From NCBI GenBank assembly GCA_948468505.1, contig CAOKJE010000017.1:1-32987 (forward strand): DNA of 32,987 nt. Direction: 5' to 3'. Both the position numbers and the translations under genes were made by a program. The notes under the pieces are model-generated. The model searched no databases, had not been told where the DNA came from, and was given only the letters and a program-made list of their open reading frames with translations. This DNA comes from an uncultured Clostridium sp. GTDB lineage: Bacteria; Bacillota; Clostridia; TANB77; CAG-508. This document shows, one piece after another, positions 1 to 8,653 of the stretch (position 1 is its first letter; each line of letters opens with the position of its first letter).

Positions 1-19
1 GTTTCTTCATTTCGTTCAT
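1..19 (-). CDS. 5' end of a gene running off the left edge
   Basis: On the minus strand an AGGGAGG box (about 36-30) lies 10 bases before an ATG at 19-17, and the frame stays open to the edge (M-N-E-M-K-K). Only six codons are visible, so no function can be given. It would be divergent from the small gene at 193. Confidence 0.35.
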
Positions 20-192
20 CTTTTGATATCCTCCCTTGTTTCATTATTCACACTTTTTCTTTCGTTATTCTTTTTTCTTATTCATTATATACCTCTGCAA
101 TTATTTTTGCAAGGATTTTTAGGTGCATATTTATTTTATTTTTAATTGTAAAATATTTGTAATAAAATAATTAAAAAAGGTGGTGATTTAAC

Positions 193-405
193 TTGCGAAA
201 ACTAAAAATACCTCAAAATCACAGTGGTATTAGTAAAACACTTCGATTACCAGAAAACCTTGTAAATCACATTCAAATTTTATCAGATTTAAAAAATATA
301 TCTTTTAACAAAACTGTTACAGAACTCTTAGAATTCTCGCTTGAAAACTTAGACCCAGAAGATGAAAAACTAATAAAAAAAAGACATGAAGAACTTTATT
401 CTTAA
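193..405 (+). CDS. small ribbon-helix-helix-like protein
   Basis: A 70-residue protein starting at TTG (193), with a strong AAAGGTGGTGA box just upstream that fixes this start. The N-terminal half has the basic strand and 'SKTLRLPENLVNHIQILSD' pattern of an Arc/MetJ/CopG ribbon-helix-helix fold, followed by an amphipathic helix and an acidic/lysine-rich tail. Proteins of this type usually dimerise and bind short inverted repeats, often repressing their own promoter or acting as antitoxins. No toxin-like gene is adjacent. It is one of two plus-strand genes in the window. The fold is inferred from the pattern only, and no target is known. Confidence 0.6.
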   Translation: MRKLKIPQNHSGISKTLRLPENLVNHIQILSDLKNISFNKTVTELLEFSLENLDPEDEKLIKKRHEELYS

Positions 406-504
406 AAATCACATTTTTTCTATCCATTTGTATTATCTATGCAACTTTACTTATATGGATATTTTTATTTTTTAACAAGTTACAAAATACTTTTTTGAGC
501 ATAT

Positions 505-537
505 AAAAAAGCCCTACAAAATTTTTGCAAGACTTCT
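505..537 (-). terminator. terminator after rseP
   Basis: On the minus strand a GC-containing stem with G-U pairs (arms about 528-535 and 511-518, A/T loop between) is followed by a run of T (510-505). It lies about 20 bases past the rseP stop and would end the rpsB-rseP block. Confidence 0.55.
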
Positions 538-554
538 TCTTATCCTTTATCCTC

Positions 555-1806
555 TTAAAAGATTCGTAAAACATCATGATACGTCACATACAAAGAAAGA
601 GCAATCAAAACAGCAAAACCTAACAACTGAATATTTACCTCTGTTTGTTGTTTCATCGGCTTTCTGCGAACCGCTTCGATTAACAAAATCAAAATTTTTC
701 CACCATCCAAAGCTGGAATAGGAAGCAAATTCGTCACCCCTAATGACAAAGAAATCAATGCCATCATTTGGAAAAACTCTGCTATTCCATTCGTTTTTGC
801 CACCACTTGGGAAATTCCAACAGGTCCCATCATTTGGTCTACCCCTACATGACCTGTAAACAATTGTTTTAAATTATCAACAATCGATACTAAAAACTCT
901 TGTGTTTGCATCGCACCATTCACACATCTATTGATAAAAGTATCTTCTGCTTCTTTTAAATTAACACCTAGTAAATAAGTACGTTCATAATCTGGTGTAA
1001 GCTCAATTGTTAGTTCTTCTTCTCCTCTTTTTACAGTAAGAGTCATAGTATTTACACCTTTTTTATTAATTTCTTGTACCGCCAAATTGGCATCCTCATT
1101 TATCTCCACGCCATTTACTCTTATCAACTTATCATTTGCTTGCACACCCTGAAGCTCACTTGGGCTACCTTTCTCTACCGTTACAATTTTACATTTTTCG
1201 TCTAAGTAAATACCTGTTACTTTAGATTTCACTTCACTTGGAAGTATACTATATTCTATAATCTCACCATTTCTATCTATTTTGGTTTTTATCTCTTTTC
1301 CTTGTGATTTTTCTAGTACTTCATTTAAATCCTTTTTACTACTTATCTTTTTTCCATTTCCCTCTATAATCTTATCTCCTGCTTGCCATTCATAATTACT
1401 TGCAGCATAGCCATCTAACACCTCTTCAATCTCGCTAGAAATATAAGCTCCGCCCAATAGCTGTAATAATAAAATAAACAATAATTGCAAAAATAATATT
1501 AACCGTTGCACCTGCCAAAACAATTGCCATTCTTTTGGGAATACTCGCTTTTGAAAAAGACCTATCATCATTTGACACTTCGTCTTCTCCTTCTAAACTA
1601 TTAAACCCACCTAATGGAATTAATCTTAGAGTATATTTCGTTTCTTCCCCTTGCTTTTGCCATATTGCTGGACCAAAACCAATAGCAAACTCATTTACCT
1701 TTACATGGCAAAGCTTAGCTACAACAAAATGCCCTAATTCATGAATCGTAATTAAGACACCTAATAACACAATAATTTTAATTGCTGAAATTAGAAAAGC
1801 TATCAA
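555..1806 (-). CDS. rseP: RIP metalloprotease RseP (site-2 protease), one CGG recoding site
   Basis: Membrane zinc protease that cleaves transmembrane segments, such as anti-sigma factors and signal peptides, within the bilayer. It starts at TTG 1806 behind AGGAGG. The N-terminal part has a membrane helix with the zinc motif HELGH at residues 22-26 and the 'PLGGF' region. The C-terminal part has a PDZ region (about 120-270) and the second catalytic segment 'LLPIPALDGG' before the last helices. The two parts lie in different frames. The change falls exactly at an in-frame CGG followed by A (1452-1449, codon 119). Reading C-GGA as one residue gives a continuous 416-residue protein of normal length. 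It is the last gene of the block after cdsA. A conventional annotation would call it two fragments or a pseudogene. The family assignment is very secure. Confidence 0.9.
1449..1452 (-). other. CGGA +1 recoding site in rseP
   Basis: The in-frame CGG at codon 119 follows GGG. Zero-frame reading stops four codons later. Skipping the C restores the 'TAIG-G-AYISSEI' transition into the PDZ part. The residue at this place is not conserved enough to name. Confidence 0.8.
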
Positions 1807-1828
1807 TTTTTTCCTCCTTTTATAACGT

Positions 1829-1859
1829 CCCCACTGGTTCCGGGTTTAAATGGGGACAT
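1829..1859. repeat. GTCCCC...GGTTCCGGGTTTAA... repeat, copy 1
   Basis: About 31 bp with terminal GTCCCC/GGGGAC inverted ends and an internal GGTTCCGGGTTTAA core, between rseP and cdsA. The same unit is inverted at 4440-4470 and present as a facing pair at 29363-29438. Confidence 0.7.
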
Positions 1860-1873
1860 TCTGACATTTTCTT

Positions 1874-2677
1874 TTATAGCAATGTAAATAACGCATAGGC
1901 AAATGGTGCTAAAAAGATTAAGCTATCAATTCTATCTAACATTCCACCATGTCCTGGTATTAAATTGCTATAATCTTTAATATCTACAAATCTTTTAATA
2001 CTAGATGCTGCAAAATCTCCTATTTGCCCAACTAAGCTTAGTATTACTCCCGTTCCTGTTATAAATAAATACGAATACTCCATTCCCCAATAGTTGTTAG
2101 CAAAATAAGTATAAGCAAGCATTAATAGTATAGCCCCTATCACTCCTCCTATGCAACCTTCAATTGATTTTTTAGGACTTACTTTACTAAATTTGTGCTT
2201 TCCAAAGTGTTTTCCTACGACGTAGGCAGATATATCGGTTCCCCAAGCAGCAAAAATAGCATACCATATCAATATATTTCCATTTGACATCCCGTTGATA
2301 AAAGCAACAAACATAATGAAAAATACGACATAGAAAATTCCTATAAAAGTATAAGCAATATCTTTAAAACTAGTTTTCATATCAGTTGCTATTACTTGTG
2401 CAAATAAAATAATCAAAATAGTTGGCACAGAAAGGGTTACTACCATATTCAAGTATTCTTGTGGTATCACATGAATAAATGCTATGCTTACACAACTAAG
2501 ATATCCTAACCATTTTACTGGCTTTGCTATCTTTGTTATCGCATTAAAATATTCACTCATACTAAGTATGGCAATCACCACAAGTGCTATATCTACTACT
2601 ATTTTATTCCCTAGCAAAAAGATTATTAATACTAACGGAAATCCTAATAAACTTGATGTAACTCTTTTTATATCCAT
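1874..2677 (-). CDS. cdsA: phosphatidate cytidylyltransferase CdsA
   Basis: Makes CDP-diacylglycerol from phosphatidate and CTP, the common precursor of phosphatidylglycerol and cardiolipin, in the cytoplasmic membrane. The 267-residue protein is almost entirely membrane helices and ends with the family signature. 'SSIKRFVDIKDYSNLIPGHG' followed by 'GMLDRIDSL' carries the Ser-x-x-Lys-Arg, Lys-Asp, Pro-Gly-His-Gly-Gly and Asp-Arg-x-Asp-Ser positions that bind the metal and CTP. Length is normal. It starts at ATG 2677, only 8 bases after the uppS stop, so the two are co-transcribed. The order uppS-cdsA-rseP is the standard one in Firmicutes. Confidence 0.96.
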   Translation of the reverse strand: MDIKRVTSSLLGFPLVLIIFLLGNKIVVDIALVVIAILSMSEYFNAITKIAKPVKWLGYLSCVSIAFIHVIPQEYLNMVVTLSVPTILIILFAQVIATDMKTSFKDIAYTFIGIFYVVFFIMFVAFINGMSNGNILIWYAIFAAWGTDISAYVVGKHFGKHKFSKVSPKKSIEGCIGGVIGAILLMLAYTYFANNYWGMEYSYLFITGTGVILSLVGQIGDFAASSIKRFVDIKDYSNLIPGHGGMLDRIDSLIFLAPFAYALFTLL

Positions 2678-2685
2678 ATTTGCAC

Positions 2686-3438
2686 CTACCCTGCTCCAAA
2701 TTTTCTTGTTCTTTTTTGATATTCTATTATTGCTGCATCTAAATCTTTTTCTTCAAAGTCTGGCCAATTCTTGTCGATTACTAAAATCTCTGCATAAACA
2801 GATTGCCAAGTTAAAAAACCACTTAGTCTTTTTTCTCCACTTGTTCGAATTATCAAATCTAAGTCTGGTTGCCCTTTTGTGTATAGATTGCTAGCTATGG
2901 TTTCTTCTGTTATGTCTTCTATTTTGATTTCGTTGTTTTTTACCATTGTGGCAATTTGTTTGGTAGCCTTGGTTAGCTCGTCTCTTCCTCCATAATTTAA
3001 TGCTATGTTGAAGGTAACACCTGTGTTGTTTTTAGTTCTTTCCATACAATTTTGGATACTTTTTTGCATCCCTGTTGATAAGGCTGATATGTCACCTAAT
3101 ATTTTTACTTTTATATTTTCGGTATCTGCTCTTTTAGCATAATCATCTAAATAATTTTGAAGTAACAACATTAAGGCTTTTACTTCGTCTTCTGCTCTCT
3201 TCCAGTTTTCTGTTGAAAAGGCGTATACCGTTATATATTCTAAGCCTATTTTATTAGCATATCTTACAATTTTTTCTAAAGTTTTGGCTCCTTCTTTATG
3301 TCCATAACTTACTGGTTTTCCTTGTGCTTTTGCCCATCTTCTGTTTCCGTCCATTATAATTCCAATATGCCTTGGCATGTTTTCTTGGTTAAAGTCCATA
3401 ATTTGTTTGATGTTTTTTGGAACGGGGTCAAAAAACAT
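2686..3438 (-). CDS. uppS: undecaprenyl diphosphate synthase UppS
   Basis: Cis-prenyltransferase that extends farnesyl diphosphate to the C55 lipid carrier for peptidoglycan and wall polymer synthesis. The diagnostic motif 'HIGIIMDGNRRWAK' holds the catalytic Asp and the pyrophosphate-binding Gly-Asn-Arg. 'YAFSTENWKR' and the C-terminal 'RTSGEKRLSGFLTWQ...YAEI' and 'WPDF' blocks complete the family pattern. At 250 residues it is of normal length. The ATG at 3438 has only a weak upstream AG-rich stretch, so M14 or M20 could be the real start without affecting the catalytic domain. The gene follows ispA, which makes its substrate, an informative pairing. Confidence 0.96.
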   Translation of the reverse strand: MFFDPVPKNIKQIMDFNQENMPRHIGIIMDGNRRWAKAQGKPVSYGHKEGAKTLEKIVRYANKIGLEYITVYAFSTENWKRAEDEVKALMLLLQNYLDDYAKRADTENIKVKILGDISALSTGMQKSIQNCMERTKNNTGVTFNIALNYGGRDELTKATKQIATMVKNNEIKIEDITEETIASNLYTKGQPDLDLIIRTSGEKRLSGFLTWQSVYAEILVIDKNWPDFEEKDLDAAIIEYQKRTRKFGAG

Positions 3439-3473
3439 CGCCTACTTTCTATCTTTATTTTTTCTCTAACTGA

Positions 3474-3500
3474 TGTTTTTTGCCCCCATCCCAAAAAACA
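3474..3500. repeat. 9-bp inverted repeat between ispA and uppS
   Basis: TGTTTTTTG (3474-3482) and CAAAAAACA (3492-3500) are perfect complements around a C-rich 9-base loop. It lies in the short ispA-uppS gap and could be a weak attenuator. No T-tract follows. Confidence 0.4.
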
Positions 3501-3504
3501 CCAT

Positions 3505-4392
3505 TTATTTATTTCGATTTTGAATATACAAAGCTAATTGCTTTAAAAATTCTGCTTTTTCTCCAAATTCTTCTAGCTCACTAATTGCTTCTTTGGTTAT
3601 TTTGTCTAAAATGCTTTTTGCTCCTTGTAATCCATATTGAGAAACATAGGTGCATTTTTCTAATTCTTTATCATTTCCTACTGGCTTTCCTAAAATTGCT
3701 TCGTCTGCTTCTTCTCCTAAGATGTCATCTTTTATTTGAAAGGATAATCCTATTTTTTCTGCATAGCTTGTTAATTTTTTTAACTCCTCTTCACTTGCGC
3801 CAGCAAGGATTGCTCCCATTCTTACTGCTATTTTTAGTAAAGCTCCTGTTTTATTTTCATGAATGTATTTTAACTCTTCTTGGGTTATTTTTTGCCCTTC
3901 CATTTTAGTGTCTATATATTCTCCTGCTATCATTCTATCAACTGCTTCAGAAAATTCCTCTATAATTCTTACTTTTCTTGGTAATTCTTCTATCTTACTG
4001 TTTCTTAAATCTTCCCCCATTACCATGTAAGCCTGATTTAATAATCCATCTCCTGCTAAAATCGCAGTTGCTTCATTAAATTTTTTATGGTTGGTTGGCT
4101 TTCCATGGCGGAAGTCGTCATTATCGATTGCTGGTAAGTCGTCATGGATTAAAGAAAAATTGTGTATCATTTCAATGGCTACTGCATATGGCATACATTT
4201 TTCTAAATCTTGTTTAAAAAGTAAATAGGTTACCATGGTTAAGATTGGTCTTAATCTCTTTCCTCCTGCCATTAAACTGTATTCCATGGATTGATTTAGT
4301 ACTTCTTCTAGACATTCTTGTTTTCTTATGTATTTTTCTAGTTCTTGATTGATTTTTTGTTGGTATTTTTTTAATTCTTCTTTGAAATCCAT
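3505..4392 (-). CDS. ispA: farnesyl diphosphate synthase (polyprenyl synthetase family)
   Basis: Condenses isopentenyl diphosphate with dimethylallyl or geranyl diphosphate to give farnesyl diphosphate. The 295-residue all-helical protein carries the first aspartate-rich motif in 'SLIHDDLPAIDNDDFRHG' and the second in 'IKDDILG', followed by the conserved 'LGKPVGNDKELEKCTYVS' stretch. 'AGGKRLRP' near residue 45 binds the allylic diphosphate. The start at ATG 4392 has AGGAGG about 13 bases upstream. It sits between frr and uppS, where many relatives have no gene or dxr, so the trans- and cis-prenyl steps are adjacent here. Chain length beyond C15 cannot be read with certainty from sequence. Confidence 0.92.
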   Translation of the reverse strand: MDFKEELKKYQQKINQELEKYIRKQECLEEVLNQSMEYSLMAGGKRLRPILTMVTYLLFKQDLEKCMPYAVAIEMIHNFSLIHDDLPAIDNDDFRHGKPTNHKKFNEATAILAGDGLLNQAYMVMGEDLRNSKIEELPRKVRIIEEFSEAVDRMIAGEYIDTKMEGQKITQEELKYIHENKTGALLKIAVRMGAILAGASEEELKKLTSYAEKIGLSFQIKDDILGEEADEAILGKPVGNDKELEKCTYVSQYGLQGAKSILDKITKEAISELEEFGEKAEFLKQLALYIQNRNK

Positions 4393-4439
4393 ATTTTTTC
4401 TAAATCCTCCTATCTAGGATTGATGTTTCTTCCCCCTTT

Positions 4440-4470
4440 TGTCCCCATTTAAACCCGGAACCAGTGGGGA
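4440..4470. repeat. GTCCCC...GGTTCCGGGTTTAA... repeat, copy 2 (inverted)
   Basis: The reverse complement of the copy at 1829-1859, matching over nearly the whole unit and differing at one end. It lies between ispA and frr. Confidence 0.7.
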
Positions 4471-4473
4471 TTT

Positions 4474-5022
4474 TTAGATTGACATTACTTCCTTTTCTTT
4501 TGCTTCTAATAGCTTATCGATTTCTTCAATGTTGTTATCTGTTATTTTTTGAATTTCATTTTCTGCTTGTTTTAGTTCGTCTTCTGTCATTTCGTTATTT
4601 TTTTGAGATGCCTTTGCTTGGTCAATTCCTTCTCTTCTGATAGAACGGATTGCTACTTTTGCTTCTTCTGCCATTTTGCGAACGTCTTTTACAATTTCTT
4701 TTCTTCTTTCTTCATTTAATTCTGGAAAGGCTAGTCTTATTACTTTTCCATCATTATTTGGATTAATTCCTATGTCTGCTGTTAAAATTGCTTTTTCAAT
4801 TTCTTTTAAGATACTTGCATCCCATGGTTGGATTACGATTAGTCTTGCTTCTGGTATAGATACCCCTGCTACTTGGTTAATTGGTGTTGGTGTTCCATAA
4901 TAGTCAATTTTTATTTTGTTTAAGATGGCAGGATTAGCACGTCCTGCTCTTACTTCTGCTAATTTTTCAGCATATACGCTGATTGATTTTTCCATTTTTT
5001 CTTTTAAATTGGTATAGTCCAT
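4474..5022 (-). CDS. frr: ribosome recycling factor
   Basis: Splits the post-termination ribosome together with EF-G. At 182 residues it has the usual RRF length and layout: a long three-helix bundle with the conserved 'VRAGRANPAILNKIKIDYYG' stretch, 'PTPINQVA', 'AILTADIGINPNNDGKVIRL' and 'PELNEERRKEIVK'. The start ATG 5022 has AAGGAGAG upstream. It follows pyrH in the same direction, as in most bacteria. No in-frame CGG. Confidence 0.97.
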   Translation of the reverse strand: MDYTNLKEKMEKSISVYAEKLAEVRAGRANPAILNKIKIDYYGTPTPINQVAGVSIPEARLIVIQPWDASILKEIEKAILTADIGINPNNDGKVIRLAFPELNEERRKEIVKDVRKMAEEAKVAIRSIRREGIDQAKASQKNNEMTEDELKQAENEIQKITDNNIEEIDKLLEAKEKEVMSI

Positions 5023-5111
5023 GATTTTTCTCTCCTTTTCACTTTTTTTAATTTGTATGTCGAAAAATTTTTAGTGAAGTTTAACAACGTAAGATGCTAC
5101 TTTCAATTCGT

Positions 5112-5819
5112 TTAGGACACGATGGTCCCTATCTTCTCGCCCCTAACCGCTCTTACAATATTTTCTGGGTCTGCAATTCCAAAGACTAGTAAAGGCATAT
5201 GATTATCTCTACACATGGCAGTTGCAGTAGAGTCCATTACTTTCAAATCCTTTTCTAAGACTTCCATATAAGAAATCTCATCGTATTTGGTAGCAGATGA
5301 ATCTAGTTTTGGATCTGCTGAATATACAGCATCAATCGCTTTTCCAAGCAAAATAACATCTGCTTTGATTTCGGTTGCTCGAAGTACCGCTGCTGTGTCA
5401 GTTGTAAAGTATGGATGTCCCGTTCCTCCTGCAAAGATTACGACTCTTCCTCTATTTAAATGTTTTTCTGCTTTTCTTAGTATAAATGGTTCTGCTAGTT
5501 CTCTCATTTCAATGGCTGTTTGCACTCTTGAAAAAACCCCTCTATTTTCTAGCGCATCTTGCAAAGCTAATCCATTCATCACAGTTGCTAGTACTCCCAT
5601 ATAGTCTGCTGTGGTTCTTTCCATTTGATGTCCTTGTCTTCCTCTCCAAAAGTTTCCTCCTCCTACTACAATGGCAACTTGTACATTCATTTCTACTACT
5701 TCTTTTATTTTATCACATATTTTTCCAACGGTTTCTACGTCTACCCCTGTCTTTTGTGCTCCTGCTAATGCTTCTCCACTTAGTTTTAATAGTACTCTTT
5801 TATATTTTGTTTCGTGCAA
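5112..5819 (-). CDS. pyrH: UMP kinase PyrH
   Basis: Phosphorylates UMP to UDP in pyrimidine nucleotide synthesis; a hexameric amino-acid-kinase-fold enzyme. Motifs: '[12 protein letters not shown]' (phosphate loop), '[11 protein letters not shown]', '[12 protein letters not shown]', '[20 protein letters not shown]' and 'VYSADPK', all typical. A GTG at 5828 also begins the frame, but it abuts the AAGGAG box. The TTG at 5819, 8 bases past the box, is the better start and gives about 235 residues, the normal length. Located between tsf and frr. Confidence 0.95.
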   Translation of the reverse strand: MHETKYKRVLLKLSGEALAGAQKTGVDVETVGKICDKIKEVVEMNVQVAIVVGGGNFWRGRQGHQMERTTADYMGVLATVMNGLALQDALENRGVFSRVQTAIEMRELAEPFILRKAEKHLNRGRVVIFAGGTGHPYFTTDTAAVLRATEIKADVILLGKAIDAVYSADPKLDSSATKYDEISYMEVLEKDLKVMDSTATAMCRDNHMPLLVFGIADPENIVRAVRGEKIGTIVS

Positions 5820-5954
5820 ATTTCCCACTCCTTTTAAAATATATTTTTGCTAACGGTATTTTATCATAGTTCTTAAAAAAATACAGCATTTTTTTAATTT
5901 TTTCTTAATTTTTTCTTCTATTATACCAGCAAAATTTTTTGATTTCTCCTGTCT

Positions 5955-6033
5955 TATAAAAAAAGAGACTAAGGAGTGTCCCCTTAATCCCTAAAACAGG
6001 GATTTTAAGGAACGTCCCCAAAATCCCTCTTTT
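5955..6033 (-). terminator. hairpin region after tsf
   Basis: Between tsf and pyrH, GTCCCC-type words (5968 and 6013) flank an AATCCCT/AGGGATT stem (about 5976-5997), followed on the minus strand by a T-run near 5960. It probably acts as a terminator or attenuator, and shares the GTCCCC ends of the repeat family at 1829, 4440 and 29363. Confidence 0.45.
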
Positions 6034-6034
6034 C

Positions 6035-6913
6035 TTATTTTAATTGATTCATTACTTCTTCTGCAAAATTCACTTCTTCTTTTTCGATTCCTTCTCCTTT
6101 TTCGAATCTTGCAAATTGAACTACTTCGCTGTCTGTTTCGCTTAGTAATTGATTTACTTTTTTATTTGGATCTTTTACAAATGCTTGGTCTACTAAGCAG
6201 ATTTCTTCGTAAAATTTTCCGATTCTTCCTTGTACAATTTTTTCTGCTATTGCTTCTGGTTTTCCTTCATTCATGGTTTGTGCTTTTAGGATTTCCATTT
6301 CTTTGTTTACTCTTTCTTCTGGCACTTCTTCTTTTCTTACATATTCAGGTCTTGCCGCTGCAATTTGCATACATATGTCTTTGGCAACTTCTGCGTTTCC
6401 TTTTTTCATGTTTACTAAAACAGCAATTTTTCCGTCTCCATGGATGTATTTTTCTACTAAGCCTTCTGATTCAAATCTTGCAAATCTTCTGATGTTCATG
6501 TTTTCACCAATTGTTGCAATTTTTTCTACTAGTACTTCTTGTACTGTTTTTCCCGCTACTTCAATTGATTCTTGTGCTAGTAATGCTTCTACATCACTTG
6601 GATTTTTTTCTACTATTTGTTTTGCTACATTCATAACAAAGTTTTTGAATTCTTCGTTTTTTCCAACAAAGTCTGTTTCTGAGTTTACTTCTACAATTGC
6701 TCCTGTTTTTCTGCCTTCTGCAATGTAAGCTTCTACTAGCCCTTCTGCTGCTACTCTTCCAGATTTTTTAGCGGCTTTTGCAATTCCTCTTTCACGTAAT
6801 AGTTCAATTGCTTTTTCCATGTCTCCATCTGTTTCTGTTAAAACTTTTTTGCAGTCCATCATTCCTGCTCCTGTTTTTTCTCTTAGGTCTTTTACTAAAC
6901 TTGCTGTGACCAT
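6035..6913 (-). CDS. tsf: translation elongation factor Ts
   Basis: Nucleotide exchange factor for EF-Tu. The 292-residue protein opens with the UBA-like domain and the signature 'LREKTGAGMMDCKKVLTETD', then 'AIELLRERGIAKAAKKSGR' and 'VEVNSETDFVGKNEEF', the strongly conserved EF-Tu contact region. The rest is the dimerisation core, including 'HGDGKIAVLV'. ATG 6913 has a perfect AGGAGG at the usual distance. It follows rpsB with a short gap, the near-universal pairing. It contains no in-frame CGG although CGG occurs in other phases, for example around 6190, 6357, 6432 and 6553. Confidence 0.97.
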   Translation of the reverse strand: MVTASLVKDLREKTGAGMMDCKKVLTETDGDMEKAIELLRERGIAKAAKKSGRVAAEGLVEAYIAEGRKTGAIVEVNSETDFVGKNEEFKNFVMNVAKQIVEKNPSDVEALLAQESIEVAGKTVQEVLVEKIATIGENMNIRRFARFESEGLVEKYIHGDGKIAVLVNMKKGNAEVAKDICMQIAAARPEYVRKEEVPEERVNKEMEILKAQTMNEGKPEAIAEKIVQGRIGKFYEEICLVDQAFVKDPNKKVNQLLSETDSEVVQFARFEKGEGIEKEEVNFAEEVMNQLK

Positions 6914-6950
6914 TGTTTATTCCTCCTTTTATTTAGGTTAGCAAAAAATC

Positions 6951-7751
6951 TTATTCTTCTGTTGTAGTTTCTTCTGCTACTGTAGCTTCTTCTACAACTT
7001 CTTCGATACTTGTTGCTTCTTCTTGGCTTGCTTCTGCTGGTTGTTCTTGCATTTCTGGTTCAAAGCTTTCTCCTTGTTTTCCTTCGATAACGGCATTTGC
7101 CATAACGTCTGCAATTAATTTTACAGCTCGAATGGCATCGTCATTTCCTGGAATTGGGTAATCTAGTTCTTCTGGATTACAATTAGTGTCTACTAATCCT
7201 ACTACTGGAATTCCTAATTTTTTTGCTTCTAAGATTGCAATTCTTTCTTTTTTAGGGTCGATTAGGAAAATTACGCCTGGTAATTTTTCCATGTCTTTAA
7301 TTCCACCAAGGTTTTTTTCTAGTTTTTCCATTTCTTTTTTTAGTAAAATTACTTCTTTTTTAGGTAATACATCAAATGTTCCATCTTCTTGCATTGCTTC
7401 TAAATCTTTTAGTCTTTGTATTCTTTTTTGGATGGTTCCAAAGTTTGTTAACATTCCTCCTAACCATCTTTGGTCAACGTAGTACATTCCACATTTTAAT
7501 GCTGCTTCTTTCATACATTCTTGTGCTTGTTTTTTGGTTCCTACAAAAAGAATAGTTTTTCCTTCTTCTGCTTGTTCTTTCATGAAGCTATATGCTTCGT
7601 CTAATTTTTTTGATGTCTTTTGTAAGTCGATGATGTGAATTCCATTTCTGGCTTGGAATATGTATTCAGCCATTTTAGGATCCCATCTTCTTGTTTGATG
7701 TCCAAAGTGAACACCTGCTTCTAGTAATTGTTTCATTGCAACTACTGCCAT
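6951..7751 (-). CDS. rpsB: 30S ribosomal protein S2
   Basis: Component of the small ribosomal subunit that binds late and helps anchor S1. Motifs: '[19 protein letters not shown]', '[17 protein letters not shown]', '[15 protein letters not shown]', '[14 protein letters not shown]' and '[20 protein letters not shown]'. The 266-residue chain includes an acidic, Glu/Thr-rich tail of about 35 residues beyond the conserved fold, common in Clostridia. ATG 7751 is preceded by AAGGAGGA. It is first in the block, with its own promoter and a leader of about 110 bases. Confidence 0.97.
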   Translation of the reverse strand: MAVVAMKQLLEAGVHFGHQTRRWDPKMAEYIFQARNGIHIIDLQKTSKKLDEAYSFMKEQAEEGKTILFVGTKKQAQECMKEAALKCGMYYVDQRWLGGMLTNFGTIQKRIQRLKDLEAMQEDGTFDVLPKKEVILLKKEMEKLEKNLGGIKDMEKLPGVIFLIDPKKERIAILEAKKLGIPVVGLVDTNCNPEELDYPIPGNDDAIRAVKLIADVMANAVIEGKQGESFEPEMQEQPAEASQEEATSIEEVVEEATVAEETTTEE

Positions 7752-7797
7752 TTTTCATTCCTCCTTGTTTGTTATTTCTTCCACAAAGCTTCAAACG

Positions 7798-7832
7798 TTT
7801 TTTGGGACCTAATTTTTTAGGCACTTCCCTTT
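7798..7832 (-). promoter_or_regulatory. hairpin in the rpsB leader
   Basis: In the transcribed leader, GGGA...GCCTAA and TTAGG.TCCC form a stem with an A-rich loop, followed by AAAAAACG. Placement fits an autoregulatory S2 leader or an attenuator. The structure is seen; the role is inferred. Confidence 0.4.
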
Positions 7833-7865
7833 AAAACTAACTTTTGTGTGATTAATACGCTTGCT

Positions 7866-7894
7866 ATTGTATCACATTTTGTCAATCATTTCAA
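7866..7894 (-). promoter_or_regulatory. promoter of the rpsB block
   Basis: Minus-strand TTGAAA (7894-7889), 17-base spacer, TACAAT (7871-7866). It lies about 115 bases before the rpsB start. Confidence 0.7.
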
Positions 7895-7936
7895 GGGTTT
7901 TTCGAAATTTTTTACTTGTTTTTAAAGAAACATGGT

Positions 7937-8569
7937 TTATACCTCTTTTTTATTATTATAAATCCTATCCAATCGTTCATCTGGATACATATAATCTAAA
8001 AACTCGTCAACTGGTCCTGCTGCTGGTAAGCCTTGGCGCCTTTGCTGTTGGCGATTACCTGCCATGCAAGAAATTGTAATATCAAAAATCATAAACAACA
8101 TAAAAAACACCGTAAAAATTCTAATCCCTGTTTTATCAATCAAAGTCTCCATTCTTTGAAAAGATGGATAAATCATTTTTAGGTACACAATTGCAATAAT
8201 TCCCCAATACACGCAATATAATAAGCAAGTTCTTCCATTTAAATTCATAAACAAATGGGTATAATCCCAAGAAATTGTTCCAAAAAATATCTCTTGAAAA
8301 AATGAACATAAATATTCTAAAGTTCCTCCCATAAGAGCCCCTGCCACAAATGCTTTTTTGGGTTCTTGTACTTTAGAAATTAGTATATAATAAGCAACTG
8401 CTCCTATTCCATAAATTTGAATAAAAGGTCCATAAATTAGTCCTTGTCTAATTTCTAAAGCTCTTGTATAAACTAAAGCATATAGCATTTCCGCAAAAAA
8501 TCCAAATACACTTCCTATTACAAATATCCAAAATATTTTAATGATATAATTTACTATTTTCTTTCCCAT
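7937..8569 (-). CDS. CmpB-type integral membrane protein (putative ABC-transporter type IV family)
   Basis: Several membrane helices spaced over the first 170 residues. Features shared with the CmpB/'ABC-transporter type IV' family: an early 'FVIGSVFGFFAEMLY', the 'GLIYGPFIQIYGIGAVAYY' segment, 'GALMGGTLEYLCSFFQEIFFG' and 'WDYTHLFMNLNGRTCLLYCV'. The cytoplasmic C-terminal tail is charged and ends in 'YMYPDERLDRIYNNKKEV'. The frame opens at a GTG (8599), but an ATG at 8569 has GGGGA 6 bases upstream and is preferred (about 210 residues). The family's function is not established; no ATPase partner is adjacent. Confidence 0.7.
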   Translation of the reverse strand: MGKKIVNYIIKIFWIFVIGSVFGFFAEMLYALVYTRALEIRQGLIYGPFIQIYGIGAVAYYILISKVQEPKKAFVAGALMGGTLEYLCSFFQEIFFGTISWDYTHLFMNLNGRTCLLYCVYWGIIAIVYLKMIYPSFQRMETLIDKTGIRIFTVFFMLFMIFDITISCMAGNRQQQRRQGLPAAGPVDEFLDYMYPDERLDRIYNNKKEV

Positions 8570-8653
8570 ATATTTCCCCAATTTATTTTGATTATCCACA
8601 TTATATACTAAGATGGTGGAAAATAAAAGTGTTCTTTTTAAATTAATAAAATC

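Noticed and set aside
1435..1806. rseP and the other split genes as ordinary pseudogenes
   Set aside because: Catalytic motifs are intact on both sides of every break, each break coincides with an in-frame CGG, and no other kind of disabling change (stops, deletions) is seen in these genes.
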